Of a stretch of 64,000 nt of DNA, positions 34,317 to 41,753 are shown in pieces (position 1 is the stretch's first letter; every line of letters starts with the position of its first letter). The stretch is from assembly GCF_003185895.1 (NCBI RefSeq), contig NZ_QHLY01000005.1:517475-581474 (forward strand), read 5' to 3'. The notes under the pieces are model-generated. The model ran no database searches. It was not told the origin of the DNA and saw only the letters and a program-made list of their open reading frames with translations. Made by a program: the position numbers and the translations under genes. Source of the stretch: Cryobacterium arcticum (GTDB lineage: Bacteria; Actinomycetota; Actinomycetes; Actinomycetales; Microbacteriaceae).

Positions 34317-35132
34317 ATGAGCGTCTGGATCTGCGCCACCTGCGGGGTGGAGCACACCGTGAACACCGGTACCTGCGCCATCTGCGCCGACGAACGGCAG
34401 TGGGTGCCCGCGACCGGGCAGCACTGGACCACCCTCGCCGGGCTGTACGACACCGGCACCCGCGCCGAGCTCACCGCCCTGGAGCCCGACCTCTTCGGCA
34501 TTCAGAGCACACCCGCGGTGGGCATCGGCCAGCAGGCGAAGCTCCTCTGCACCCCGCAGGGCAACGTGCTCTGGGACCCGATCGGGTTCGTCGACGACGA
34601 GATCGCCGGCCGGGTGCTCGCCGCCGGCCCGGTGCGCGCGATCGTGGCCAGCCATCCGCACATGTTCGGGGTGCAGGTGGAGTGGAGCCGGGCGCTGGGC
34701 GGGGCGCCGGTGCTGGTCGCCGAGGCCGACCTGGGCTGGCTCGCCCGGCCGGACCCGGTGATCCAGCCATGGGCCGGCGAGGTCTGCCTCGCCCGCGGCG
34801 TCACCCTGGCCCAGGTGGGCGGGCACTTTCCCGGCAGTGCGGTGCTGCACTGGCAGGCCGGCGCCGAGGGTCGCGGCGTGCTGCTCTCCGGCGATACCGT
34901 CTACGCCAACCCCGACCGCGGCTCGGTGAGCTTCATGCGCAGCTTCCCCAACCGGCTGCCGCTGTCGGGGTCGGTGGCGGAGCGTCTCGCCGGCGCACTC
35001 GAGGCGTTCGACTTCGACCGGCTGTACGGCAGCTTCGACAACGTGATCCAGGCGGATGCGCGCGCCATCGTGCGGCGCTCGGCCGACCGGCACGCGGCCT
35101 GGGCGCGCGGCGACTTCGACCACCTCACCTGA
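34317..35132 (+). CDS. MBL-fold hydrolase with N-terminal zinc ribbon
   Basis: A 271-residue protein. Residues 5-23 hold two CxxC knuckles (CATC and CAIC), forming a probable zinc ribbon. The rest is a metallo-beta-lactamase-like fold: strands KLLCTPQGNVLWDPIGF, VRAIVASHPHMFGVQVEWSR where the HxHxDH motif is changed to SHPHMF, VGGHFPGSAVLHW (His), and LLSGDTVYANPD (Asp). The metal site is therefore incomplete compared with standard members. ATG 34317 has GGGAGAG about 7 bases upstream. The gene is bracketed by two copies of the CGAGTTGCCC repeat. Function unknown. Confidence 0.85.
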   Translation: MSVWICATCGVEHTVNTGTCAICADERQWVPATGQHWTTLAGLYDTGTRAELTALEPDLFGIQSTPAVGIGQQAKLLCTPQGNVLWDPIGFVDDEIAGRVLAAGPVRAIVASHPHMFGVQVEWSRALGGAPVLVAEADLGWLARPDPVIQPWAGEVCLARGVTLAQVGGHFPGSAVLHWQAGAEGRGVLLSGDTVYANPDRGSVSFMRSFPNRLPLSGSVAERLAGALEAFDFDRLYGSFDNVIQADARAIVRRSADRHAAWARGDFDHLT

Positions 35133-35137
35133 GCCGC

Positions 35138-35205
35138 GCCGAGTTGCCCCCGCGCGGACGAGTTGCCCCCGCGCACGGGAGCAGTTCGTCCGCAGCAGGG
35201 CAACT
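35138..35205. repeat. CGAGTTGCCC composite inverted repeat, copy 2
   Basis: Outer arms at 35138-35147 and 35196-35205 are identical to those of copy 1. Inner arms (GCGGACGAGTTGCCC at 35151-35165 and a mostly complementary stretch at 35177-35191) have drifted. It lies between the convergent stops of the MBL gene and the next gene. Confidence 0.8.
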
Positions 35206-35223
35206 CGCGGCGGCGGCGGGTTA

Positions 35224-36135
35224 CTACCCCGCCAGCAGCCGCTCGGCCGCCGAACCGGCGGGCAGCACGGCCTCGTAGCGCAGGTCGCCCAGCGCGACGG
35301 TGACCACCGACGCATCCAGGTACTTCGGATGCGGGTGGAGGGTGATCGCGTCAATCGCGGCCAACGGAATGGTGGTGAGCGAGCGCGACAACTCCGGCGC
35401 CTTGCCGCGCACCAGCCAGTGCCGCCGGCCCACGATCTGCAGCTCCCGCTCGGTGCGGCAGAACACCGCACCGTGCAGCGTCATCGGATGCACCGCATGC
35501 ACCAGCCGGCTGCACACGCCGCCCCGGGGAATCAGGGCGACCCGGCCGTGCGCGGCGAGCAGGTCGGCGTCGGGCTCGTGCCGCAGCAGGTCGAAGTACG
35601 AGGTGACGAGACCCACGTCGTGCTTGCCCAGGTCGAGCAGATCGAGCGCGGCGGGCGGCGCATCCGGTTGCGACAGGGCAAGGGTCGGGCCGGATCCGGC
35701 CGCGGCGGAGGCGAGTTGGCGGAGCACGTCGGTGAGGCGCGTGATCACCTGCTGGGACGAGCCGTTGTAGGGCACGGTGAGGGTCGTTCGCGCGCGGGTG
35801 TGGATGCACAGGCGACCGTCGACCAGGTCGACCGAGTCCTCGATCACGGCGATGTCGCCGTAGCCGATGCTGCTCTCGGTGTAGCTATCGCCGGTGCGGC
35901 TGAGCACGGTGAAGGCATCCGGCGCCACCACAATCAGGTGGTCGTAGAGGTGCATGCCGGGCAGGGCGTCGCGGCGGCTGATGTTGCGTGGCACCTTGAG
36001 CACGAGCTGACTGGCGGCGAAGTCCACCGGGTGATTCCGGTAGAGCGCGGGCAGCTCGGTGGGGTCGTGCACCTCGTCGACCCAGGGGCCGAAGGCGTCG
36101 AATTCCGCCGTTCGCGTTGCATCCGTCGCGCTCAT
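35224..36135 (-). CDS. Hypothetical protein with two PH-like repeats
   Basis: A 303-residue cytoplasmic protein I cannot name. It seems to have two similar beta-rich halves: HLIVVAPDAFTVLSRTGDSY with YGDIAVIEDSVDLVDGRLCI in the first, and AVFCRTERELQIVGRRHWLV with IPLAAIDAITLHPHPKYLDA in the second. Such strand patterns recall PH-like (bPH) domains. No signal peptide or membrane helix is visible. It is monocistronic; upstream is the long gap with DnaA-box-like motifs. Confidence 0.65.
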   Translation of the reverse strand: MSATDATRTAEFDAFGPWVDEVHDPTELPALYRNHPVDFAASQLVLKVPRNISRRDALPGMHLYDHLIVVAPDAFTVLSRTGDSYTESSIGYGDIAVIEDSVDLVDGRLCIHTRARTTLTVPYNGSSQQVITRLTDVLRQLASAAAGSGPTLALSQPDAPPAALDLLDLGKHDVGLVTSYFDLLRHEPDADLLAAHGRVALIPRGGVCSRLVHAVHPMTLHGAVFCRTERELQIVGRRHWLVRGKAPELSRSLTTIPLAAIDAITLHPHPKYLDASVVTVALGDLRYEAVLPAGSAAERLLAG

Positions 36136-36523
36136 GGGCTGCTTTCTGAGGCCCGCTCCGGTGCGCGCTCTCCGCGGCCGTTGATACCGCTGAGGATCAG
36201 GCTAGACCGTGCGGGCAGCCGGCGGGAACCTGCCGCCCCGCTGCGGCCGGCGGGCACCGCTGGCACGTAGTCGTATTCGAGAGTGTTAGCACGAGTCGGT
36301 ACCGGCCGCACACCGCCGCGCCGAGGGCCGGACGGCGAAGTGCACACCGTTCTCCCCAGGTTCTCCACAGCGTATTCCACAGCCTGTGGCCGGTGATCGC
36401 GCAGGTTTCCACACCCTGTGCACAGGGTTATCCACAGGCCTGTGAATGGATGTTAATTCGAATCTTTCCCCGCAGAGGGGTCGTGCCCTAGGTGCGCGAT
36501 CTGCCCGGAGCTACACTCACGGG
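36136..36523. other. 388-bp gene-free gap holding a DnaA-box cluster
   Basis: Divergent region between the hypothetical gene and the first SRPBCC gene. Its first half (36136-36345) shows nothing clear. Its second half holds the TCCACA cluster described separately and a short CCCC-GCAGA-GGGG hairpin at 36468-36480. Confidence 0.7.
36361..36436. promoter_or_regulatory. Cluster of DnaA-box-like motifs
   Basis: A perfect DnaA box TTATCCACA at 36428-36436, one-mismatch TTCTCCACA at 36361-36369, and two-mismatch TATTCCACA (36373-36381) and GTTTCCACA (36405-36413), all in the same direction. A 14-bp palindrome CCCTGTGCACAGGG lies at 36414-36427, joined to the perfect box. Consistent with a DnaA-binding site such as a titration or regulatory locus. 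Confidence 0.65.
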
Positions 36524-37012
36524 ATGGAGAGGCGGCAATTCTCGATCGAGGTAGCGGCGCCGGCGGCCGTCGTCTGGTCGACGATGTTCGACGAGTCCAC
36601 CTACCGGCAGTGGACGAGCGTGTTCACCCCGGATTCGTACTTCGAAGGCACCTGGCAACCGGGCACCGAGATCCGATTTCTCGGCAGCAGTCCGGAGGGA
36701 GCCGGGTCGGGCATGACGGGCGTCTTCGGAGTGATCACGGACCACCGGCCGTATGAGTTCGTGGCGATCGAATACCAGGGGCAAATCGTCAACGATGCCG
36801 ACGACATCTCCAGCCCGGAGGCCCAGCAGTTGATCGGGGCGCGCGAGTCGTACACCTTCGTGCAGAACGACGGCTCCACCACCGTGACCATCGATGTGGA
36901 CACCGCCGACAACTACGATCAGATACTCAGCGAGCTCTGGCCGAAAGGCCTGGCCAAACTCAAGGAACTCGCCGAAGCCGCGGTCGCCCGGCGCCAACCC
37001 GATCAGCCCTGA
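36524..37012 (+). CDS. SRPBCC-domain protein (AHSA1-like), copy 1
   Basis: A 162-residue START/Bet v1-like protein, likely binding a hydrophobic ligand. The family pattern is FSIEVAAPAAVVWSTMFDES, TYRQWTSVF, then EIRFLG and GVFGVITDHRPYEFVAIEY, with the C-terminal helix ILSELWPKGLAKLKELAEAA. The ligand is unknown. It is followed 43 bp later by a clear paralogue, so the pair arose by tandem duplication. The ribosome site is weak (GGAG 13 bases upstream of ATG 36524). Confidence 0.85.
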   Translation: MERRQFSIEVAAPAAVVWSTMFDESTYRQWTSVFTPDSYFEGTWQPGTEIRFLGSSPEGAGSGMTGVFGVITDHRPYEFVAIEYQGQIVNDADDISSPEAQQLIGARESYTFVQNDGSTTVTIDVDTADNYDQILSELWPKGLAKLKELAEAAVARRQPDQP

Positions 37013-37055
37013 GCATCCCCTGTCGACGACTTTCGGGCGGCGCTACGCTCTCCGC

Positions 37056-37541
37056 ATGAAGACTCTGCATTTTTCAAGGAAGATTGATGCCCCCGCCGAG
37101 CTCGTGTGGGAGACGATGCTCGACGACGCCACCTACCGGCAGTGGGCCAGCGTGTTCGGCGCCGGCTCCTACTTCGAAGGCTCCTGGTTGCCGGGCAGCG
37201 AGATCCTCTTTCTCGGCGACGGTGAGGGTGACCACGGGATCGGCGGCATGGTCGGTGTGATCGCCGAGCACCGGCCGCACGAGTTCGTGTCGATCGAGTA
37301 CACCGGTGTGATTCTCCACGGTGACGTCGACACCGAGAGCGAGTATGCCCGGATGCTCAAGGGCGCGCACGAGAACTACACCTTCAGCGAAGCCGACGGC
37401 GTCACGACCGTCACGGTCGACCTTGATACCGATGAGCAGGATGAAGACATGTTCGAGGAGATGTGGCCGAAGGCGCTCGACCGGCTCACCGCCCTCGCCG
37501 AGGCCGAGGCCGGCACCCGCGGCAAGCATCCGGCGCTCTGA
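37056..37541 (+). CDS. SRPBCC-domain protein (AHSA1-like), copy 2
   Basis: A 161-residue paralogue of the preceding gene; the two share YRQW(T/A)SVF, SYFEG(T/S)W, PG(T/S)EI and P(Y/H)EFV(A/S)IEY and align without large gaps. The middle loop differs and its last part is acidic (VDLDTDEQDEDMFEEMWPKA). The ligand is unknown. It probably shares a transcript with copy 1. The region between them has no terminator-like hairpin. Confidence 0.85.
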   Translation: MKTLHFSRKIDAPAELVWETMLDDATYRQWASVFGAGSYFEGSWLPGSEILFLGDGEGDHGIGGMVGVIAEHRPHEFVSIEYTGVILHGDVDTESEYARMLKGAHENYTFSEADGVTTVTVDLDTDEQDEDMFEEMWPKALDRLTALAEAEAGTRGKHPAL

Positions 37542-37553
37542 TCCGGCCCCGCG

Positions 37554-38216
37554 TCAGATGAGGCCGGTCAGCGCCGCCCACTGCAGCAGGATGACGGTCT
37601 TGGCGTCGACGATCCGGCCGTCGGCCACCGCGGCGAGCGCGTCGGCGAGCGACAGCTCGAGCACTTCGATGTCTTCGCCCTCTTCGGCCAGGCCGCCGCC
37701 GGCATCCACCCGGTCGGCCGGGCCGTACGCGGCTACGTAGAAGTGCAGCCGCTCGGTCACCGAGCCCGGGCTCATATAGAGGTCGAACACGTGCCGAAGT
37801 TCGCCCACGGTCACGCCGAGTTCCTCGCTGGCCTCGCGGCGGATCGCCACGTCAGGGGCATCGTTGTCGAGCAGGCCCGCGGCGGTCTCGATGAGCAGCC
37901 CGTCGGGGTGACCGTTGACGTAGGCGGGATAGCGGAACTGGCGGGTGAGCAGCACCGTGCGCCGGGTCGGGTCGTAGAGCAGGATGGTGGCGCCGTTGCC
38001 GCGGTCGTAGGTCTCGCGCTGCTGGGTGTCGACGCGGCCATCGCGGCGGCGGTAGGCGAAGGTGGTGCGACGCAGCACGTGCCAGCCGTCGCTGGTCACC
38101 TCGACCCGCTCGACGCGCACATCGGGGTTGCCGGTCAGGTCTAGGCCCGCGCGATGGAGGCCGGTGCGGCCGCGGCTGTCGGGTCGGTCGGCGCCGCGGC
38201 CGGAGTGCGCGGTCAT
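37554..38216 (-). CDS. nudK: Nudix hydrolase, NudK (GDP-mannose pyrophosphatase) type
   Basis: A 220-residue Nudix protein. The region AAGLLDNDAPDVAIRREASE followed by ELGV, then ELRHVFDLYMSPGSVTERLH, matches the NudK subfamily closely, including the shortened Nudix box and the LYMSPG(S/G)VTE signature. NudK hydrolyses GDP-mannose and some other nucleotide sugars (family knowledge). Its first 22 residues are a charged, non-conserved tail. ATG 38216 overlaps the stop of the DUF4406-like gene by ATGA, so they form an operon. It ends 12 bp from the SRPBCC stop. Confidence 0.82.
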   Translation of the reverse strand: MTAHSGRGADRPDSRGRTGLHRAGLDLTGNPDVRVERVEVTSDGWHVLRRTTFAYRRRDGRVDTQQRETYDRGNGATILLYDPTRRTVLLTRQFRYPAYVNGHPDGLLIETAAGLLDNDAPDVAIRREASEELGVTVGELRHVFDLYMSPGSVTERLHFYVAAYGPADRVDAGGGLAEEGEDIEVLELSLADALAAVADGRIVDAKTVILLQWAALTGLI

Positions 38217-38596
38217 ACCGGAGCAGCCACGGTCACGCCGGGCACCTCGGCCAGGCTGGTGTACACCGGCAGGCCGCGCTCGCGGGCGATGGCCACATCC
38301 TGGTCGGCGCCGCGGGAGTCCCCGGGCAGCCGCAGCACGGCATCACACCGGGCGAGCAGACGCTCGGCCGTGGGGTACATCACGTCGGCGGCCAACGGAT
38401 GCGCCACATCCGTCACGCCCGCACTGGCCAGCACCGGCAGCGCCACCCATTCGCCGATCATCGGCAGGTGGCCGGCCCGGAAGAGCGGCCAGGCCGCGGC
38501 CTCGAGCCGATCGAGGTTCTGGCGCAGCAGGATCGGGTCGTCGCCGGTGCCGGAACGGTAGGGACCGGCGATCAGGATCATCAGGGAGGGGCTCAT
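38213..38596 (-). CDS. DUF4406-like protein (nucleoside 2-deoxyribosyltransferase fold)
   Basis: A 127-residue protein resembling DUF4406 and related nucleoside-deoxyribosyltransferase-fold families. The start MILIAGPYRSGTGDDP matches the (Y/I)IAGPY signature of this fold; LARCDAVLRLPGDSRGADQD carries the late D..L.LPG.S.GA.(A/D)(D/E) motif used for ligand binding. It is first in an operon with the NudK-like gene (ATGA overlap), which suggests nucleotide-sugar or nucleoside clean-up. Divergent from the DeoR gene. Confidence 0.8.
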   Translation of the reverse strand: MSPSLMILIAGPYRSGTGDDPILLRQNLDRLEAAAWPLFRAGHLPMIGEWVALPVLASAGVTDVAHPLAADVMYPTAERLLARCDAVLRLPGDSRGADQDVAIARERGLPVYTSLAEVPGVTVAAPV

Positions 38597-38613
38597 GTGA
38601 GCTAGAGTAGCTT

Positions 38614-38633
38614 AAACGTGCAGAAACATGCAC
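38614..38633. promoter_or_regulatory. Possible DeoR operator
   Basis: AAACGTGCA (38614-38622) is repeated as AAACATGCA (38624-38632) with a 10-bp period; GTGCA and TGCAC also form an inverted repeat (38618-38633). It lies 20 bp upstream of the DeoR start and 17 bp upstream of the divergent gene. Confidence 0.45.
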
Positions 38634-38653
38634 AACTCGGAAGGAACGTGAGA

Positions 38654-39415
38654 ATGCTCGCCGCCGAACGTCACGCCGTGCTGCTGGACCGCCTCGCCCG
38701 CGACGGCAAGATCATCGCCAAGGAGATCGCCCTCGAACTCGGACTCTCCGACGACAGTGTGCGCCGGGACCTACGCGAACTGGCCGCGGCGGGCCTCTGC
38801 CAACGGGTCTACGGTGGCGCGCTGCCGGTCTCGCCCGCGCTGGTGCAGTACGCGGACCGCGCCCGGGTGCAGCCAGCGAGCAAGGACCGGGTGGCCGCGC
38901 GCGCTGCGCAGCTGATCCTGCCGGGCAGCACCGTGATCCTCGATGGCGGCACGACCACCCTCGCCGTGGTGGCCGCGCTGCCCGCCGACCTGGCCTGCAC
39001 CGTGATCACGCACAGTCCCACCATCGCCGCCGCCCTGGTACCGAATGACCGCGTCGAGGTCTTCCTGCTGGGTGGGCGACTGTTCAAGCATTCCGCCGTC
39101 ACCTGCGGAGCGGCCGCGGTCGAGGCCGCCCAGGCCGTCTCGGCCGACCTGTTCCTCCTCGGCGTCACCGGGGTGCACGGCACACACGGACTCACCACCG
39201 GCGACGTGGAGGAGGCCGCCATGAAGCGCGCCCTGGCCGGTCGGGCGGCCGACACCTACGTGCTGGCCAGCCTGGAGAAGATCGGCGTGGCCTCGCCGTA
39301 CCGGGTGCTCCCGCTGGCCGAGATCGCCGGCATCGTCACCGACGCCCCGGACGACGACCCCACGGTGCTGGGCCTCCGCGACGCGGGCGTCAGCATCCTG
39401 CAGGCCCAGGGCTAG
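38654..39415 (+). CDS. DeoR-family transcriptional regulator
   Basis: A 253-residue DeoR/GlpR regulator, usually responding to a phosphorylated sugar. The HTH is residues 2-55 (AAERHAVLLDRLARDGKIIA, then LGLSDDSVRRDLRELAAAGL with YGGALP). The DeoR_C sensor has ILDGGTTTLAVVAALP, VFLLGGRLFKHSAVTCGAAA and FLLGVTGVHGTHGLTTGDVE. ATG 38654 has AAGGA 9 bases upstream; a GTG at 38618 would overlap the operator motif. It is divergent from the DUF4406-like/NudK operon, a plausible target. Confidence 0.92.
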   Translation: MLAAERHAVLLDRLARDGKIIAKEIALELGLSDDSVRRDLRELAAAGLCQRVYGGALPVSPALVQYADRARVQPASKDRVAARAAQLILPGSTVILDGGTTTLAVVAALPADLACTVITHSPTIAAALVPNDRVEVFLLGGRLFKHSAVTCGAAAVEAAQAVSADLFLLGVTGVHGTHGLTTGDVEEAAMKRALAGRAADTYVLASLEKIGVASPYRVLPLAEIAGIVTDAPDDDPTVLGLRDAGVSILQAQG

Positions 39416-39456
39416 CCGCGCCGCGCGTTCTCCGCCCGCGTCCGCCCGCGCACTGT

Positions 39457-39540
39457 CCCCGCCAACTGTTCCCCGTGCGGACTTCTGCGGCCGGTGCGCC
39501 GGACGCAAAAGTCCGCTTCGGCAACAGTTAGGGGGCGGGG
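39457..39540. repeat. Long composite hairpin overlapping a stop codon
   Basis: Stepped inverted repeat: CCCCGCC / GGCGGGG (39457-39463, 39534-39540), AACTGTT / AACAGTT (39464-39470, 39523-39529), GCGGACTT / AAGTCCGC (39477-39484, 39509-39516) and TGCG / CGCA. It lies between the convergent DeoR and MFS genes, and its right arm contains the MFS stop codon (39528-39530). Confidence 0.78.
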
Positions 39541-40847
39541 TAGGGCGGGGTGGGGTCGGTCGGGGTCGGCGGATGCGCCGCGTCCGGCCCGGGCACGCCC
39601 ACGGTGAGTCTGCGCACGCTGCGGGTGCTGAGCGCGGCGAGGCTGGCGAGCACGATCACGGCGGCACAGCCGAGCAGCACCGGAGTCGTGCCGAAAGAAT
39701 GCGCGAGCGGGCCGACCAGGATCTCCCCCACCGGGATGGCGATGAACGAGCCGACGGCGTCGTAGGAATACACCCGGGCGAGCTTGTCTTGCGGGATGTT
39801 CTGCTGCAGCGACTGGTCCCAGGCCACGCCGAACTGTTCGATCGCCAGGCCGCCGATGAGGAACGCGACCACCAGCAGCGGTACCAGCGGCACCAGGGCG
39901 AGACCCACGATGGGCAGGGCGGTGACGATCACCAGGCCCACCCCGATGCCGAGCGCATGCCGCGGGCGCCAGCGCAGCGCTAGCAGCCCGCCAAGTGCCA
40001 GGCCGACGGTCTCGGCGGCGATGATCAGGCCCCAACTGGCACGACCGAAGCTGTCGTCGGCCACGAGCGGGCCGAGCACCGCGATCGCTCCCACGAAGGC
40101 CGCGTTCACCAGGGCGAACTGGGCCACCACCACCCATACCCAGGTGCGGCTGGAGAACTCCCGCCAGCCCTCGCGCAGCTCCCGCAGCACGCTGCGGGAC
40201 GGGGCGGCGCCATCCGCCAGGTCGGCCGGCACGGCGAACGGCGTGCGCACGAATGCAAAGAAAATGCCGGCCAGGGCGAAGGATGCGGCGTTGAGCGCCA
40301 GGCCCCAGCCGGGGCCGACCGCGGCGATGAGCACCGCGCCGAGGCTGGCGCCCAGGATGGCGCCGCCGTTCAGGCTCAGCCGCAGCAGCGCGTTGGCCGG
40401 CCGCAGTTGCGACACCGGCACCGTCTGCGGCACGACCGCCGCCGAGGCTGGAAAGCTGACCGCGGCGACGGCACCGTTGAGGATGCTGAGCAGCATCAGC
40501 AGCGGAATCGTGGCCGAGCCGGAGAGCACGAGCGCGGCAACCGCGGCCTGGGTCGCGGCGGCGGCGAGAGAGGTGCCCACGAGCAGCAGGTGCTTGGGCA
40601 GTCGGTCGGCGATCACTCCGCCGAAGAGCAGCACCGCCACATTGGCGATCGACCGGCTGGCCACCACCAGGCCGAGGTCGACAGCGGAGCCGGTGAGGTC
40701 GAGCACGGCGAAGGCCAGCGCAATGGGGGCGGCGGCGTTGCCGAGCGTGGCGATGGTGCGGGCGGTGAGCAGCCAGCGGAACGGCGCCGACGCGAACGGG
40801 CCGGGGGTGCGGGCGCGCTCCAGCGGGGTGCGTCCGGGGTCAGCCAT
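39528..40847 (-). CDS. MFS transporter (enterobactin-exporter-like)
   Basis: A 439-residue major-facilitator protein with 12 hydrophobic segments, resembling the MFS_3/EntS-type exporters of Actinobacteria. Visible are FRWLLTARTIATLGNAAAPI (first segment), the loop-2/3 motif FGGVIADRLPKHLLLVG (GxxxDRxxR-like), and a long central loop around residue 200-220. The substrate is unknown. ATG 40847 lacks a ribosome site; ATG 40859 is an alternative. It is monocistronic, ending inside the composite hairpin. Confidence 0.88.
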   Translation of the reverse strand: MADPGRTPLERARTPGPFASAPFRWLLTARTIATLGNAAAPIALAFAVLDLTGSAVDLGLVVASRSIANVAVLLFGGVIADRLPKHLLLVGTSLAAAATQAAVAALVLSGSATIPLLMLLSILNGAVAAVSFPASAAVVPQTVPVSQLRPANALLRLSLNGGAILGASLGAVLIAAVGPGWGLALNAASFALAGIFFAFVRTPFAVPADLADGAAPSRSVLRELREGWREFSSRTWVWVVVAQFALVNAAFVGAIAVLGPLVADDSFGRASWGLIIAAETVGLALGGLLALRWRPRHALGIGVGLVIVTALPIVGLALVPLVPLLVVAFLIGGLAIEQFGVAWDQSLQQNIPQDKLARVYSYDAVGSFIAIPVGEILVGPLAHSFGTTPVLLGCAAVIVLASLAALSTRSVRRLTVGVPGPDAAHPPTPTDPTPPYPAP

Positions 40848-40869
40848 GCGTCGAGTCAACCATGCCTAC

Positions 40870-40997
40870 CCGCTGGTCGAGCCTGTCGAGACCTCACAGC
40901 CGAGTGGCTACTGACCGCAGACGCCTCACCGGGTCTCGACAAGCTCGACCAGCGGACGGGGCGACCCACAAGCGCGTCACCGGGTCTCGACCAGCGG
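40870..40997. repeat. Cluster of three dispersed-repeat copies
   Basis: CCGCTGGTCGAGCCTGTCGA-GACC (40870-40893, minus orientation), GGTCTCGACAAGCTCGACCA-GCGG (40932-40955, plus), and a truncated GGGTCTCGACCAGCGG (40982-40997, plus). The first two form a large inverted repeat. They lie between the MFS and esterase genes. Confidence 0.85.
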
Positions 40998-41075
40998 ACG
41001 GGGGCGGCTACTGGGCGACAACCGTTGCCCCACCGGACGACAATTAGCGGATGCCGCGCATCCGCCGGGCGGCAC

Positions 41076-41753
41076 TCACGGAGAGGTCGGGGCACCCGCT
41101 CCGGCGACCGGGGCGGCACCCACGCCGGCGTGCACGGCGAGGAACTCGCGCACGTCGGCGAGCTCGGCCGCATCGATGCCGTGCGCCAGGCCCGGGTAGA
41201 CCCGCTCCACCAGAGCAGAGTGCTGTGGCAGGTAGGCACTGGTGCGGGTGATGGCGGATGCGGCGATCACACGATCCTCGGCGCCGCGGCCCCAGAAGAC
41301 CGGTGGGCGGTTCGCGGCGAGGTCGGCGTCGCCGGGCTGTTCCGCGCCCAGCACGAACCCGCCGAGCACGACCGGGGCGAGCACCCGGTCGGGCCGGGTG
41401 CGCAGCAACTGGCTGGCCATGAGGCCGCCCTGGGAGAAGCCGATCGGGATGACGCGAGTGTCGGCGGTCAGGTTCTCGTCGACCCAGGCCCAGATCAGGT
41501 CGGTGGCCGCGGCGACCGGAGCCGCGTCGGGGTTGCCGGGCGTGGTGATCGTGAACCAGGCGGCACCGCCGTTGCCGAGTTCGATCGGTGCCCGCAGCGA
41601 CGCCCAGGGCAGGGCGAGGCCGAGCGGGGGCATCAGACCGGTGAGGTCGTTCTCGTTCGAGCCGTAGCCGTGCAGCAGCAGGGCGACAAACGGTGCCGCA
41701 CCGGTCTCGACCGGCCAGTCCGCTGAACGCACGTCGCGCAGCAGCCCGCTCAT
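41076..41753 (-). CDS. Phospholipase/carboxylesterase-family hydrolase (MhqD-like)
   Basis: A 225-residue alpha/beta-hydrolase of the esterase family that includes MhqD. The oxyanion segment is LLLHGYGSNENDL, the nucleophile elbow is IGFSQGGLMASQL (Ser), the acid is in GAEDRVI, and the His in YPGLAHGID. In Firmicutes, MhqD is co-encoded with the ring-cleaving dioxygenase MhqE and confers quinone resistance. The same order is seen here: the start overlaps the dioxygenase stop by ATGA. The exact ester substrate is unknown. Confidence 0.88.
   Translation of the reverse strand: MSGLLRDVRSADWPVETGAAPFVALLLHGYGSNENDLTGLMPPLGLALPWASLRAPIELGNGGAAWFTITTPGNPDAAPVAAATDLIWAWVDENLTADTRVIPIGFSQGGLMASQLLRTRPDRVLAPVVLGGFVLGAEQPGDADLAANRPPVFWGRGAEDRVIAASAITRTSAYLPQHSALVERVYPGLAHGIDAAELADVREFLAVHAGVGAAPVAGAGAPTSP

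Noticed and set aside
36136..36523. Chromosomal oriC
   Set aside because: DnaA boxes are present, but there is no dnaA, dnaN or rpmH nearby and no AT-rich unwinding region, so I report only a DnaA-box cluster.
40860..41060. Coding ORF in the repeat cluster before the esterase
   Set aside because: Short frames there consist of translated repeat units and have no ribosome site.
41076..41753. Dienelactone hydrolase
   Set aside because: The nucleophile is Ser in GFSQGG, not Cys, and the gene order fits MhqD-type esterases better.
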